64,000 nucleotides of DNA from Mangrovactinospora gilvigrisea (GTDB lineage Bacteria > Actinomycetota > Actinomycetes > Streptomycetales > Streptomycetaceae), in the NCBI RefSeq assembly GCF_001879105.1, contig NZ_MLCF01000043.1, forward strand, positions 62,001 through 126,000, in the 5' to 3' direction. Of the stretch, positions 55,708 through 64,000 are shown piece after piece. Under the pieces are notes generated by a model, which did not search any database, had not been told where the DNA came from, and worked only from the letters and a program-made list of their open reading frames with translations. Each line of letters begins with the position of its first letter. Position 1 is the stretch's first letter. The translations under genes were made by a program, and so were the position numbers.

Positions 55708-56984
55708 GGCAGGACCTCCGGGGCATGGTGGGTGAGCTGTTCCTCGGAGTCGGGGCCGGTTCCGGGCGCCTCCTTGCGCCGTTCGGTCCCCTCCTCCCGG
55801 TTCGTCGCCTGCGCCGGGGGCTGCTGCTTGTGGGCGGGCAGGCGGACGGTGAAGGTCGATCCCTGGCCCTCCACGCTCCACACGGATATCTGGCCGCCGT
55901 GCGCGGCCACCACGTGCTTGACGATGGACAGTCCGAGGCCCGTGCCGCCGGTCTGGCGGGAGCGGGCGGGGTCGACCCGGTAGAAGCGTTCGAAGATCCG
56001 CTCGCGGTCCTTCTCGGGGATGCCGATGCCCTGGTCGGTGACGGTCAGCTCGATCTGGGAGCCGCCGGTGCCGGGCACCGTGCGGAACCCGATGGCCACC
56101 CGCGTCCCTTCCGGGCTGTAGTTGACGGCGTTCTCGACGAGGTTTCCGAGGGCGGTGGAGAGCCGGTCGCGGTCGCCGCGCAGGCACAGATCGCCGGCGT
56201 CGGCGACGGCGATCTCGATGTTCTTCTTGTCGGCGGTCTGGCGGATGCGCGAGACCGCCTCGTCCACCAGGGCGTCGACGGGCACCGGGTCGGGATCGGC
56301 GATGGGGCCGTCGTCCTGCACCCGGGAGAGGTCGATGAGCTCCTGGACAAGGTTGGTGAGCCGGACGGCCTCGGTCTGCATCCGCCCGGCGAACCGGGTG
56401 ACGGCCTCGGGGTCGTCGGCGGCGTCGGTGACCGCCTCGGAGAGCAGCGAGAGCGCCCCGACGGGGGTCTTGAGCTCGTGGCTGACGTTGGCGACGAAGT
56501 CGCGGCGCATCGCCTCGGTGCGGCGGGCCTCGGTGAGGTCCTCGACGAGCAGGAGGACGAGGCGGGAGCCGAGCGGGGCGACGCGGGCGGAGACGGCGAG
56601 CGGGTCGGCCGAGGCGATGCCGCGGACCTTGGGCCGGGGCAGTTCGATCTGGGCCTGCCGGATCTCGCCGTCGCGGCGGGTGAGCCGGGCCATGGCGAGC
56701 AGCTCGTCGACCACCAGGGTGGTGCCGCGCACCAGGCCGATGGCGTAGGCGGAGGTGCTCGCCTTGATCACGGCGTCGCTGGAGTCGAGGACGACGGCGC
56801 TGGAGCTGAGCACCGAGAGCACCGTGTCGACGCCGGGCGGCAGGGCGTCCTCGGGGCGCTGGGTGCGGCGCCCGGCCTCGCGCTTCTGCTCCCGCTCGCT
56901 CCACCTGAAGGCGAGCGTCGCCACGACACCGGTGCCGAGGCCGGCGAGGGCGCACGAGGCGGCGGTCGCCGCGTTCAGGTCCAT
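55704..56984 (-). CDS. phoR: Sensor histidine kinase PhoR (SenX3-like)
   Basis: A 426-residue kinase with a single N-terminal transmembrane helix (about 8-26), a PAS-like sensor region, the H-box FVANVSHELKTPVG and the ATP-binding N, G1 and G2 boxes (NLVENAVNYS, DQGIGIPE, GGTGLGLSIVKH). It senses phosphate with PhoU and the Pst transporter. TACCCT (complement of 56991-56996) ends seven bases before ATG 56984, so the operon mRNA is probably leaderless, and GTTCACC, the PhoP-box core, lies just upstream of it. Confidence 0.94.
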   Translation of the reverse strand: MDLNAATAASCALAGLGTGVVATLAFRWSEREQKREAGRRTQRPEDALPPGVDTVLSVLSSSAVVLDSSDAVIKASTSAYAIGLVRGTTLVVDELLAMARLTRRDGEIRQAQIELPRPKVRGIASADPLAVSARVAPLGSRLVLLLVEDLTEARRTEAMRRDFVANVSHELKTPVGALSLLSEAVTDAADDPEAVTRFAGRMQTEAVRLTNLVQELIDLSRVQDDGPIADPDPVPVDALVDEAVSRIRQTADKKNIEIAVADAGDLCLRGDRDRLSTALGNLVENAVNYSPEGTRVAIGFRTVPGTGGSQIELTVTDQGIGIPEKDRERIFERFYRVDPARSRQTGGTGLGLSIVKHVVAAHGGQISVWSVEGQGSTFTVRLPAHKQQPPAQATNREEGTERRKEAPGTGPDSEEQLTHHAPEVLP

Positions 56985-57217
56985 GCCACCAGGGTAGGCG
57001 GCGAGGTGAACAGGTCAGAATCCCTCGGGTCCGCTTCTGGATCTTTCGTGGTCAAGAGTTCACTCGCGGGCCTTCTACGATTTACCACGATCGGTCCAGG
57101 GGGACGTTTCTGCCGATCATCCTGCCGGGAGCCGGTCGATGACGGATCATGACGGATCACCGATCGACGGCTGAACAGGCTGGACGACCCCGAAGGACGA
57201 AGGCGTGAGGGGCCATC
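56985..57217. promoter_or_regulatory. phoR/phoU divergent promoter region with PhoP-box-like repeats
   Basis: Toward phoR, GTTCACC (complement of 57005-57011) sits eight bases before the TACCCT -10 box. Toward phoU, GTTCACTCGCG (57058-57068) and ATTTACCACGA (57080-57090) resemble 11-base PhoP direct-repeat units, although the unit between them is poor; TACGAT (57076-57081) is a possible -10 box. Autoregulation by PhoP is known in streptomycetes, so these are likely binding sites. Confidence 0.5.
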
Positions 57218-57871
57218 ATGCGTGACGCGTACCACGAGGAGCTGCACTCCATCTCGCTGGACCTGGTGGAGATGGCGCGGTTGGCCGGGTCCGCGATCGG
57301 CCGCGCCACCACGGCGCTGCTGGACGCGGATCTGCGGCTGGCGGAGAGCGTGATCGACTCGGACGACGAGATCGACGCGCTGGAGCACGGACTGGAGCAG
57401 AAGGCCATCGGGCTGCTGGTGCGCCAGCAGCCGGTGGCCACGGATCTGCGGCTGATCGTGACGAGCCTGAAGATGAGCGCGGACCTGGAGCGGGCCGGCG
57501 ATCTGGCCCGGCACATCGCCAAGCTGGCGCGGCTGCGCTACCCGGACACCATGGTCCCGGCGGACCTGCACGCCACCGTGCAGGAGATGGGGAAGCTGGC
57601 GCAGCGCCTGATCGCCAAGGCCGGCGAGACCGTCATCACCCGGGACGTCGCGCAGGCCAAGCAGTTGGAGAGCGACGACGACGAGATGGACCTGCTGCAC
57701 CGGACGATCTTCCAGCACCTGCTGGACGAGCGCTGGGAGCACGGCGTGGAGACGGCGGTGGACGTGACGCTGCTGGGCCGCTACTACGAGCGCTTCGCCG
57801 ACCATGCGGTGTCGGTGGCCAACCATGTGGTGTTCCTGGTGACGGGGGAGCACACCGCCCCGGCTCCGTGA
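57218..57871 (+). CDS. phoU: Phosphate-signalling accessory protein PhoU
   Basis: A 217-residue all-helical protein with two PhoU repeats; the metal-binding signatures read SLKMSADLERAGDLARHIAKLA and GRYYERFADHAVSVANHVVF. PhoU links the Pst phosphate transporter to PhoR and keeps the system off when phosphate is plentiful. It is divergent from phoR, the usual streptomycete arrangement. ATG 57218. Confidence 0.96.
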   Translation: MRDAYHEELHSISLDLVEMARLAGSAIGRATTALLDADLRLAESVIDSDDEIDALEHGLEQKAIGLLVRQQPVATDLRLIVTSLKMSADLERAGDLARHIAKLARLRYPDTMVPADLHATVQEMGKLAQRLIAKAGETVITRDVAQAKQLESDDDEMDLLHRTIFQHLLDERWEHGVETAVDVTLLGRYYERFADHAVSVANHVVFLVTGEHTAPAP

Positions 57872-57992
57872 CCCCGGTCCCTGGTTAGGGCCACCGTGCG
57901 CCGCGTGTGCGCCCTGCTGCGCTCCGTCCGGCGGTACTTGACTGGTGATCGGCCGGTCGGGTGTCGGCCGGAGCGACGACGGGAGCCAGCGC

Positions 57993-58169
57993 ATGGAGAG
58001 CACGAGGAGCGCCAGGAAGCGGGTCGAGCAGCGCCCGGCAGCGGAGCGCGACACGCGGATACGCGGGCCGCAGCAGGTGGTGGGGGCGTGCGGCTGCGGG
58101 GCCGACTGCCAGTGCGGGTGCCAGGGCGGTGATGCCTGCCAGTGCGGTGGGGGATGCGGCGGGGGGTGA
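57993..58169 (+). CDS. Small Cys-rich protein, possible metallothionein
   Basis: A 58-residue protein. The first half is basic and charged (MESTRSARKRVEQRPAAERD), and the second half packs eight cysteines into about 24 residues: ACGCGADCQCGCQ, then DACQCGGGC. This C-x-C-rich pattern is the hallmark of metallothioneins, which bind Zn, Cu or Cd, although I cannot place it in a named family. ATG 57993 follows GGGAG by ten bases. It sits 121 bases after phoU and converges with the TetR gene, 13 bases away. Confidence 0.6.
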   Translation: MESTRSARKRVEQRPAAERDTRIRGPQQVVGACGCGADCQCGCQGGDACQCGGGCGGG

Positions 58170-58182
58170 TCCGCTCCCTGCC

Positions 58183-58998
58183 TTAGGCGCTCGTCCGGTC
58201 CGGCCGCTCGGTTGCGGCCGGGCCGGAGGCGTTGGCGGCGCGGGCCTCGAGGCCGTCCAGGATGGTCCCGAGGCCGAAGGCGAACATGCCGTCGCGGTGG
58301 GCGCGGATGTCGAAGTCCGGGGGCGGCACCGGGACGGACTCGGGCCATTTGCCGGACTTGGCGAGGCCGTCGAGGATGCCGCGGTAGAACTCGTTCTCGT
58401 CCTCGCCCTGCTGGAACTTCTGATGCCACTGCGACTCCGACAGGGCCGTCCCGAAGACGTACTGGATGACGGTGCCGAGGGCCATCTGCAGGTCGGTGCC
58501 GTCGAGGCCGGCCGAGGCGAAGATCTCGGTCATCGAGGCGTTGACGGAGATCGCGGAGGGGCCGATGCTCAGGTGGCTGCCGTACAGGGGGGCCGCCCAG
58601 GGGTGGCGGAGCATGCTGGCGCGCAGGCCCAGGGCGAGGGACGTGGCGCGGTGCCGCCAGCCGGGGCCGGGCCCGTCCTCGGCGGCGGGGACCTCGACCT
58701 CGCCGAAGACCCGGTCCAGCGCCAGTTCGATGAGCTGGTCCTTGTTCTCGACGTACCAGTAGGCGCTCATCGGGGAGACGCCGAGCTCGGCGGCGAGGGC
58801 GCGCATGGAGAACCTGGCGGCGCCCTCGCGGTCGAGGAGCTTGACGGCGGCCTCGGCGAGGAGGTCGCGGGAGAGGGGCGGGGCGCCCTTGCGGGTGCGG
58901 CGGGCGGGCTCCTCCGGGGGGCGGAACCACACGCTGTTGCTGTAGTGCTGCTCGCCCGCCGCGCGGATGTCGCGGTTGTCGCTGCCGTTGCCGGACAT
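58183..58998 (-). CDS. TetR-family regulator of the adjacent MFS pump
   Basis: A 271-residue TetR protein of the tetracycline-repressor-C-domain type. After a 45-residue lead, the HTH reads FSMRALAAELGVSPMSAYWYVENKDQL; the ligand domain contains RHPWAAPLYG and EFYRGILDGL. ATG 58998 has AAGGAG nine bases upstream; a GTG at 59019 overlaps the MFS stop but is less well placed. It is the second gene of an operon with the pump and probably represses it through the palindrome at 60581-60618. Confidence 0.85.
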   Translation of the reverse strand: MSGNGSDNRDIRAAGEQHYSNSVWFRPPEEPARRTRKGAPPLSRDLLAEAAVKLLDREGAARFSMRALAAELGVSPMSAYWYVENKDQLIELALDRVFGEVEVPAAEDGPGPGWRHRATSLALGLRASMLRHPWAAPLYGSHLSIGPSAISVNASMTEIFASAGLDGTDLQMALGTVIQYVFGTALSESQWHQKFQQGEDENEFYRGILDGLAKSGKWPESVPVPPPDFDIRAHRDGMFAFGLGTILDGLEARAANASGPAATERPDRTSA

Positions 58999-59015
58999 GG
59001 CCGCCTCGCTCCTTC

Positions 59016-60563
59016 TCACTCGCCCTGAGCCTCGGCCCCGTTGCCTGCGTCGACCCTAGACCTGCGGAGCAGGTAGGCGGCGACGAGTCCGCCGGCGAGG
59101 ACGGCCGCGGCGCCGATGTACTGGCTGTTGCCGAGGGCGTCGCCGAAGGCGTGCTGCACCTGGCCGAGGAGCGACGGCCCGGCGGCCTGCTGGGCCTCCG
59201 GCAGGGAGTTGGCGGCGGCGTGCGGGACGCCGTGCGGGAGCCGGCCGGCGAACCAGGCGGTGAGCAGGGCGCCCAGGACGGCGACGCCGAGGCTGTTGCC
59301 GAGCTCGTTGAGGGTGCCGTTGATGGCGGAGCCGACGCCGGCCTTCTCCGGCGGGATGGCGCTCATGATGGCGGTGGCCATGGCCGGGGTGGCGAGGCCC
59401 ATGCCGATGCCCATCAGGATCAGCCCGGCGAGGGTGCCGCCGTAGCCGTCGTTGGAGAACCGGGCGATGGCCGCGAGCCCGGCCGCCATGACGATCATGC
59501 CGCCGGCGATGGAGATCGAGGTGCCGACCTTCTTGAAGAGCAGCGCGCCGAGGCCGGTGAAGTTGACGACCAGCAGGCTGAGGGCGAGCGGGGCGATGCG
59601 CAGTCCGGCCTGCAGGGGGGTGTAGCCGAGCAGGAACTGCATGTGCTGGGTGAGCAGGAAGAGCGAGCCGCCCATGCCGAAGGCGACCAGGATGCTGCCG
59701 GAGACGGCGCCGGTGAAGGCCCGGTTCCGGAAGAACGCCATGTCGAGCATGGGGTTGTCGATGCGGCGCTCCCAGATCACGAAGGAGCCCAGCCCGGCGA
59801 CGGCCACGGCGAAGGAGATCAGCACCTTGGCGGAGCCCCAGCCGGCGGACGGCCCGGAGATGACGGCGTAGACGAGGGCGGCGACGCCGATGGTGGACAG
59901 CAGCGCGCCGAGCAGGTCGGGGCGGTCGCCGCGGGGGTCCTTGGACTCGGGGACCATCCAGGCGACGGCAGCCAGGCCGATCGCCGCGACCGGCAGGTTC
60001 ACCAGGAAGATCGCGCCCCACCAGTAGTGCTCCAGCAGGAACCCGCCGAGCAGCGGCCCGCCGACGAAGGCGAGCGCGTTGACGCCGGCCCAGATGCCGA
60101 TCGCCTTGGGGCGGTCCTTGGCCGGGAAGACCTGGACGAGGACGGCGAGCACGGTGGCGTAGAGCAGGGAGCCGCCGATGGCCATGAAGGCGCGGGCGCC
60201 GATGAGCGCCCCGGGCGAGTGCGCGAGGGCGGCCGCCCCGGAGCCGACGCCGAAGACGGCGAGGCCGGTGAGGAGGGCGCGCTTGCGTCCGTAGCGGTCG
60301 GCCATGGCGCCGGCGGTGAGCAGCAGCCCGGCCTGGACGAGCGAGTAGGCGTTGATGAACCACTGCGAGTCGGCGGTGGTGGCGTGCAGGTCCTTGGTGA
60401 GCGTCGGGATGGCGACGTTCAGCACGGTGTTGTCGATGACGACGGTGAGGAGGGCGAGGGCGAGGACGGCGAGGATGGCCCACCGCTTGGGGTGGCCCTG
60501 CTCCTCGGGTTCGGGGGACGGCTGCGCGTCGGGCTGCGCGGCTGTGGTCGCGGCTTCTGACAT
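59016..60563 (-). CDS. DHA2-family MFS multidrug transporter (14 helices)
   Basis: A 515-residue proton-driven exporter of the EmrB/QacA type. The entry helix VLALALLTVVIDNTVLNVAIP, loop motif ADRYGRKRALL and the motif-C-like GGPLLGGFLLEHYWWGAIFLVNLPV are diagnostic. It likely expels lipophilic drugs or an endogenous metabolite. ATG 60563 is chosen since upstream in-frame sequence carries the operator. The stop is followed by the TetR gene, whose likely binding site overlaps this promoter. Confidence 0.9.
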   Translation of the reverse strand: MSEAATTAAQPDAQPSPEPEEQGHPKRWAILAVLALALLTVVIDNTVLNVAIPTLTKDLHATTADSQWFINAYSLVQAGLLLTAGAMADRYGRKRALLTGLAVFGVGSGAAALAHSPGALIGARAFMAIGGSLLYATVLAVLVQVFPAKDRPKAIGIWAGVNALAFVGGPLLGGFLLEHYWWGAIFLVNLPVAAIGLAAVAWMVPESKDPRGDRPDLLGALLSTIGVAALVYAVISGPSAGWGSAKVLISFAVAVAGLGSFVIWERRIDNPMLDMAFFRNRAFTGAVSGSILVAFGMGGSLFLLTQHMQFLLGYTPLQAGLRIAPLALSLLVVNFTGLGALLFKKVGTSISIAGGMIVMAAGLAAIARFSNDGYGGTLAGLILMGIGMGLATPAMATAIMSAIPPEKAGVGSAINGTLNELGNSLGVAVLGALLTAWFAGRLPHGVPHAAANSLPEAQQAAGPSLLGQVQHAFGDALGNSQYIGAAAVLAGGLVAAYLLRRSRVDAGNGAEAQGE

Positions 60564-60580
60564 GGCGGCGGCATCCGTTT

Positions 60581-60618
60581 CTCTTACGGTGTACGACTGG
60601 ACTTGTACACCGTAAGAG
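60581..60618 (-). promoter_or_regulatory. TetR operator and promoter of the MFS-TetR operon
   Basis: A perfect inverted repeat with 14-base arms, CTCTTACGGTGTAC and GTACACCGTAAGAG, and a ten-base spacer. On the minus strand, TTGCGA (complement of 60633-60638) and TACGGT (complement of 60609-60614), 18 bases apart, form a promoter whose -10 box lies inside one arm, so a bound repressor would block RNA polymerase. Confidence 0.8.
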
Positions 60619-60662
60619 TAAGGCCTCCATGATCGCAAGCAGATATCCGCGGGAGAACGGCG

Positions 60663-60697
60663 GAAGGGCCCGCCGAGACGAACTCGGCGGGCCCTTC
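60663..60697 (-). terminator. Terminator after gpmA
   Basis: A perfect 15-bp stem with a five-base loop, 41 bases beyond the gpmA stop. Confidence 0.7.
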
Positions 60698-60737
60698 GGG
60701 GAGTTGGGAGGCGCGGCTGGCGCGGCTGGCGCGGGCG

Positions 60738-61493
60738 CTACTTCCCCTGGTTCTTGACGGCCTCGATGGAGGCCGCGGCGGCGTCCGGGTCGAGGTAGCG
60801 GCCGCCCTTGGTGAGCGGCTTGAGGTCGGCGTCCAGCTCGTACAGCAGCGGGATGCCGGTGGGGATGTTGAGGCCGGCGATGGCCTCGTCCGAGATGCCG
60901 TCCAGGTGCTTCACCAGCGCGCGCAGCGAGTTGCCGTGCGCGGCGACCAGCACGGTGTTCCCGGCCTCCAGGTCCGGCACGATCGCGTCGTACCAGTACG
61001 GCAGCATCCGGTCGACGACGTCCTTGAGGCACTCGGTGGCCGGGCGCAGCTCCGGCGGCAGCGCCGCGTAGCGGGGGTCCTCGAACTGCGAGTACTCGGC
61101 GTCGCGGGCCAGCTCCGGCGGCGGGGTGTCGTACGAGCGGCGCCAGACCATGAACTGGTCCTCGCCGAACTCGTCGCGGACCTGCTTCTTGTCCTTGCCC
61201 TGGAGCGCGCCGTAGTGGCGCTCGTTGAGCCGCCAGGAGCGGCGCACCGGGATCCAGTGCCGGTCGCAGCCGTCGAGGGCGATCTGCGCGGTGCGGATGG
61301 CGCGACGCAGCACCGAGGTGTGCAGCACCTCGGGGAGCAGCCGCTCCGCGGCGAGCAGCTCGCCGCCGCGGACGGCCTCCTTCTCGCCCTTGTCGTTGAG
61401 GTCGACGTCGACCCAGCCGGTGAAGAGGTTCTTGGCGTTCCACTCGCTCTCGCCGTGGCGGAGGAGGACGAGCCTGTAGGGGGCATTCGACAT
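60738..61493 (-). CDS. gpmA: 2,3-bisphosphoglycerate-dependent phosphoglycerate mutase
   Basis: A 251-residue glycolytic enzyme interconverting 3- and 2-phosphoglycerate. The phospho-His motif [10 protein letters not shown] is near residue 10, with [33 protein letters not shown] and the second His in [16 protein letters not shown] 61493 is eight bases after TAGGCT (complement of 61501-61506), a leaderless arrangement; this -10 box overlaps the stop codon of the upstream YbjN gene. Confidence 0.95.
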   Translation of the reverse strand: MSNAPYRLVLLRHGESEWNAKNLFTGWVDVDLNDKGEKEAVRGGELLAAERLLPEVLHTSVLRRAIRTAQIALDGCDRHWIPVRRSWRLNERHYGALQGKDKKQVRDEFGEDQFMVWRRSYDTPPPELARDAEYSQFEDPRYAALPPELRPATECLKDVVDRMLPYWYDAIVPDLEAGNTVLVAAHGNSLRALVKHLDGISDEAIAGLNIPTGIPLLYELDADLKPLTKGGRYLDPDAAAASIEAVKNQGK

Positions 61494-61503
61494 GCATCTC
61501 AGC

Positions 61504-62016
61504 CTAGTCGCGCCCGGGCTCCGCCTCGTCGCCGCGCTCCGCCAGGTGCGCGAAGGCGGCGAGGTTCGCCGTCGGCAGGCCGCGCTTGGTGCGCCAGGCC
61601 CACTCGCGGCGGATGGAGGTGGCGAAGCCCAGCTCCAGCAGGGGGTTGAAGCTCCCGTCGGCGGCGTCCAGGACGGTGCCGAGCACCTGGTCGACGTGGG
61701 CGGCGGTGAGGCCGTCGAGGGGGATCCGGCCGGCGAGGTAGATGTCGCCGAGCCGGTCGAGCGCGAAGGCGACGTCGGCGAGCCGGAGGTTGCGCTCCAG
61801 CAGCCAGCGGTAGACGGCCTCGTGGTTCTCGTCCGGACGGCGCACCACGAAGGCGTTGACCGAGAGGGTGTGGTCGCCGACCACCAGCGAGCAGGCGGTG
61901 GAGAGCTTGCGCGTCCCCGGCAGCGCGGCCACGTACGTCCCCGGCCGCGGGCTCTCCCACTCCACCCCCGCCTCGTCGAGCGCACGGGCGAGCAGGGCTT
62001 CGGCGGACTCCGTCAT
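61504..62016 (-). CDS. YbjN domain-containing protein
   Basis: A 170-residue alpha/beta protein of the YbjN (type III secretion chaperone-like) superfamily, with [24 protein letters not shown] in the middle. Function unknown. ATG 62016 overlaps the mshA stop (ATGA), so it is translated with the mycothiol gene, and this pairing is common in actinobacteria. It ends inside the gpmA promoter. Confidence 0.8.
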   Translation of the reverse strand: MTESAEALLARALDEAGVEWESPRPGTYVAALPGTRKLSTACSLVVGDHTLSVNAFVVRRPDENHEAVYRWLLERNLRLADVAFALDRLGDIYLAGRIPLDGLTAAHVDQVLGTVLDAADGSFNPLLELGFATSIRREWAWRTKRGLPTANLAAFAHLAERGDEAEPGRD

Positions 62017-63314
62017 GGCCTCAGGCTACGGGCCCAGGCGACGGCGCTCCGCGCGGCCGCCGCGTCGGCGTAGACCTCGGCCGTCGCCTCCGCCGCCGCG
62101 GACCAGCCGAACCGCAGCGCGCGCAGCGCCGCCGCCGAGCCCATCCGCTCCACCAGCCCGGGGTCGCGCGCCAGCCGGCCCAGCGCGGCGGCCCAGGCGT
62201 CCGGGTCGTGGCCGGGGACGAGCAGGCCCGTCCGGCCGTCCGAGACCGCCACCGAGAGGCCGCCGACCGCGGTGGCCACCACCGGCGTTCCGCAGGCCTG
62301 CGCCTCGATCGCGGTGAGCCCGAAGGACTCGTTGTAGGAGGGCATCACCAGCGCGGTCGCCGCCCGGAACCAGTCGGCGAGCCGCTCCTGCGGGGCCGCC
62401 GGCAGGAAGCGGACCAGGTCCGCGATGCCGAGCCGGTCGGCGAGCCGGTGCAGCCAGGCCGGGCGGGAGGCGCCCGAGCCGCTGGGCCCGCCTATCACCG
62501 GGACGATCAGGCGGGCGCGCAGCGCCGGGTCCGCCTCGACCAGCCGGGCGGCGGCGCGCAGCAGCACGTCCGGACCCTTGAGGGGCTGTATCCGCCCGGC
62601 GAACAGCAGCACCGCGGCGTCGCCGGGCAGGCCGAGGCGGGCGCGGGCGTCGGCGCGGCCGCGGCCCGGGTTGAACAGGTCCAGGTCGGCGCCCGGGTGG
62701 ACGACGGCGACGCGGGAGGGGTCCGCGGAGTAGTGCCGCTCCAGCTCGGCCGCCTCGGCCTCGGTGTTGGCGATCAACCGGTCCGAGGCGTCCACCACCT
62801 GCTGCTCGCCGATGACGCGGACGGCGGGCTCGGGGGTGTCGCCGGCGGCGAGGTGGGCGTTCTTCACCTTGGCCATGGTGTGCATGGAGTGCACCAGCGG
62901 GACGCCCCAGCGCTCGGCGGCGAGCCAGCCGACCTGGCCGGAGAGCCAGTAGTGGGAGTGGACCAGGTCGTAGTGGCCGATGTCGCGGGCCGCCTCGGCG
63001 GCGAGCACGCCGTGGGTGAAGGCGCACAGCTGGGCGGAGAGGTCTTCCTTGCGCAGGCCCTCGTAGGGGCCGGCCTCCACGTGCCGGACGAGGACGCCGT
63101 CCTCGAGGCGGACCAGCGGCGGCTGGGCGCCGGAGGTGGCGCGGGTGAAGATCTCCACCTCGATGCCGCGGGCGGCGAGGTGGCGGGCGAGCTGGACGAT
63201 GTAGACGTTCATGCCCCCGGCGTCGCCGGTGCCGGGCTGGTGCAGGGGGGAGGTGTGCACGCTGAGCATGGCGATCCTGCGGATCGCCGTGGCACGGTGA
63301 CGGTCATGGGGCAC
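62013..63314 (-). CDS. mshA: D-inositol-3-phosphate glycosyltransferase MshA
   Basis: A 433-residue GT-B enzyme of family GT4 that joins UDP-GlcNAc to inositol 3-phosphate, the first step of mycothiol synthesis. Diagnostic parts are [19 protein letters not shown] at the N-terminus, [11 protein letters not shown] and [11 protein letters not shown], the nucleotide-binding [10 protein letters not shown] and the E-x7-E motif in [15 protein letters not shown] 63314 is the only convincing start. MshA marks the organism as an actinobacterium that uses mycothiol. Confidence 0.95.
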   Translation of the reverse strand: MPHDRHRATAIRRIAMLSVHTSPLHQPGTGDAGGMNVYIVQLARHLAARGIEVEIFTRATSGAQPPLVRLEDGVLVRHVEAGPYEGLRKEDLSAQLCAFTHGVLAAEAARDIGHYDLVHSHYWLSGQVGWLAAERWGVPLVHSMHTMAKVKNAHLAAGDTPEPAVRVIGEQQVVDASDRLIANTEAEAAELERHYSADPSRVAVVHPGADLDLFNPGRGRADARARLGLPGDAAVLLFAGRIQPLKGPDVLLRAAARLVEADPALRARLIVPVIGGPSGSGASRPAWLHRLADRLGIADLVRFLPAAPQERLADWFRAATALVMPSYNESFGLTAIEAQACGTPVVATAVGGLSVAVSDGRTGLLVPGHDPDAWAAALGRLARDPGLVERMGSAAALRALRFGWSAAAEATAEVYADAAAARSAVAWARSLRP

Positions 63315-63418
63315 GAGGGCGCGAACACCGCGCCCCCGCGGCTTATTCCCTGCTCCTGCCGCCCCTTCGCCCCGGCGCCCCGCCCGTGGGCGGTCGCGGT
63401 TGGCCGTAGCCTGGTCGG

Positions 63419-64000
63419 GTGGACAAGCCGGTGGGCGCCCCGACGCGCGGGACGACGAACCCGAACCGGCTGCGCCGCATGGACCGCTGGATCGCCGCCG
63501 TCCAGGAGAGCAGCCTGCGCCGCGGCGCCGCGCCCCTCGCCGTGGACCTCGGCTACGGCGCCTCCCCCTGGACCGCCGTGGAGCTCCACCACCGCCTGCG
63601 CCGCGTCAACCCCGCCGTGCGCGTCCTCGGCCTGGAGATCGACCCCGCCCGCGTCGCCGCCGCGCAACCGCACGCCGCGCCGCCCGGGCTGACGTTCCGT
63701 CGGGGCGGCTTCGAGGTGCCGGTGCCCGGCGGCGGGCAGGCCACCGTCATCCGCGCCGCCAATGTGCTCCGCCAGTACGACGAGGACGAGGTCGCCGCCG
63801 CCTGGGCGCTGCTGCGCTCCCGCCTCGCGCCGGACGGCCTGCTGGTGGAGGGGACGTGCGACGAGATCGGGCGGAGGCACGCCTGGGTCGCGCTCGGCCC
63901 GGAGGGGCCGCGCAGCCTCACCCTCGCCGCCCGGCTGGCGGTGCTGGAGCGCCCCTCCGACCTCGCGGAGCGCCTGCCGAAGGCGCTGATCCACCGCAAT
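63419..64000 (+). CDS. SAM-dependent methyltransferase-like protein, 3' end cut by the window
   Basis: The first 194 codons of a class I methyltransferase-like protein: motif [17 protein letters not shown], the acidic residue [10 protein letters not shown] after strand 2, and [13 protein letters not shown] at the motif IV position. The substrate is unknown. GTG 63419 is seven bases after TAGCCT (63407-63412), again leaderless. It diverges from mshA. The frame is open to the last base. Confidence 0.78.
   Translation, partial: MDKPVGAPTRGTTNPNRLRRMDRWIAAVQESSLRRGAAPLAVDLGYGASPWTAVELHHRLRRVNPAVRVLGLEIDPARVAAAQPHAAPPGLTFRRGGFEVPVPGGGQATVIRAANVLRQYDEDEVAAAWALLRSRLAPDGLLVEGTCDEIGRRHAWVALGPEGPRSLTLAARLAVLERPSDLAERLPKALIHRN

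Overview
The window looks like a core-chromosome segment of a streptomycete-type actinobacterium (Streptomyces or a close relative). Supporting signs are: G+C judged by eye to be above 70 %, with most codons ending in G or C; many GTG starts; mycothiol biosynthesis (MshA); CarD; the order RNase E - L21 - L27 - Obg - ProB - ProA; an MsiK-type multi-sugar ATPase; and a PhoR/PhoP - PhoU locus. I see no prophage, integrase, transposase, CRISPR array or biosynthetic gene cluster. Almost everything reads as vertically inherited housekeeping or conserved accessory genes.

Layout. 1-5571: the end of a penicillin-binding protein 2 gene, rodA, a CYTH-CHAD protein and a Gfo/Idh-type dehydrogenase with its own operator-rich promoter. 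5591-18703: a B12-type radical SAM protein, a DUF2344 protein, a giant RNase E/G with long repeat-rich tails, rplU-rpmA-obgE, then proB, a conserved unknown gene and proA. 18820-26302: two related membrane proteins, an M48 protease, two tiny membrane proteins, nadD, a degenerate LytR-CpsA-Psr protein, rsfS and a histidine phosphatase. 26381-28334: two identical tRNA-Ala(GGC) genes, an MFS transporter and a probable ribosome-sensing attenuator. 28335-39990: an ABC-F protein, a two-gene transmembrane redox module, a lipoprotein, a class A PBP and a pair of MutS-like ATPases. 40105-47876: DUF998, PAP2 phosphatase, msiK, DUF4032, a small secreted protein, a DoxX protein and rlmB. 48020-54956: cysS, an ABC exporter with its TetR regulator, ispF/ispD, carD and a lipoprotein. 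55027-64000: phoP-phoR / phoU, a possible metallothionein, a TetR-MFS drug-efflux operon, gpmA, a YbjN protein, mshA and the start of a methyltransferase gene.

The genes cover cell-wall growth (PBP2/RodA, class A PBP, LCP), ribosome biogenesis and translation (RNase E, L21, L27, Obg, RsfS, RlmB, CysS, tRNA-Ala, ABC-F), proline, NAD, isoprenoid and mycothiol synthesis, phosphate sensing, sugar uptake and drug efflux. The most interesting signals are regulatory. A nine-codon leader peptide is followed by mutually exclusive RNA hairpins in front of the ABC-F gene. There are palindromic operators for two TetR systems and for a sugar-dehydrogenase-like gene. About a dozen genes have a -10 box (TAnnnT) placed 7-9 bases before the start codon, which predicts leaderless mRNAs. 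No searches were run; family assignments come from motifs recognised by eye.
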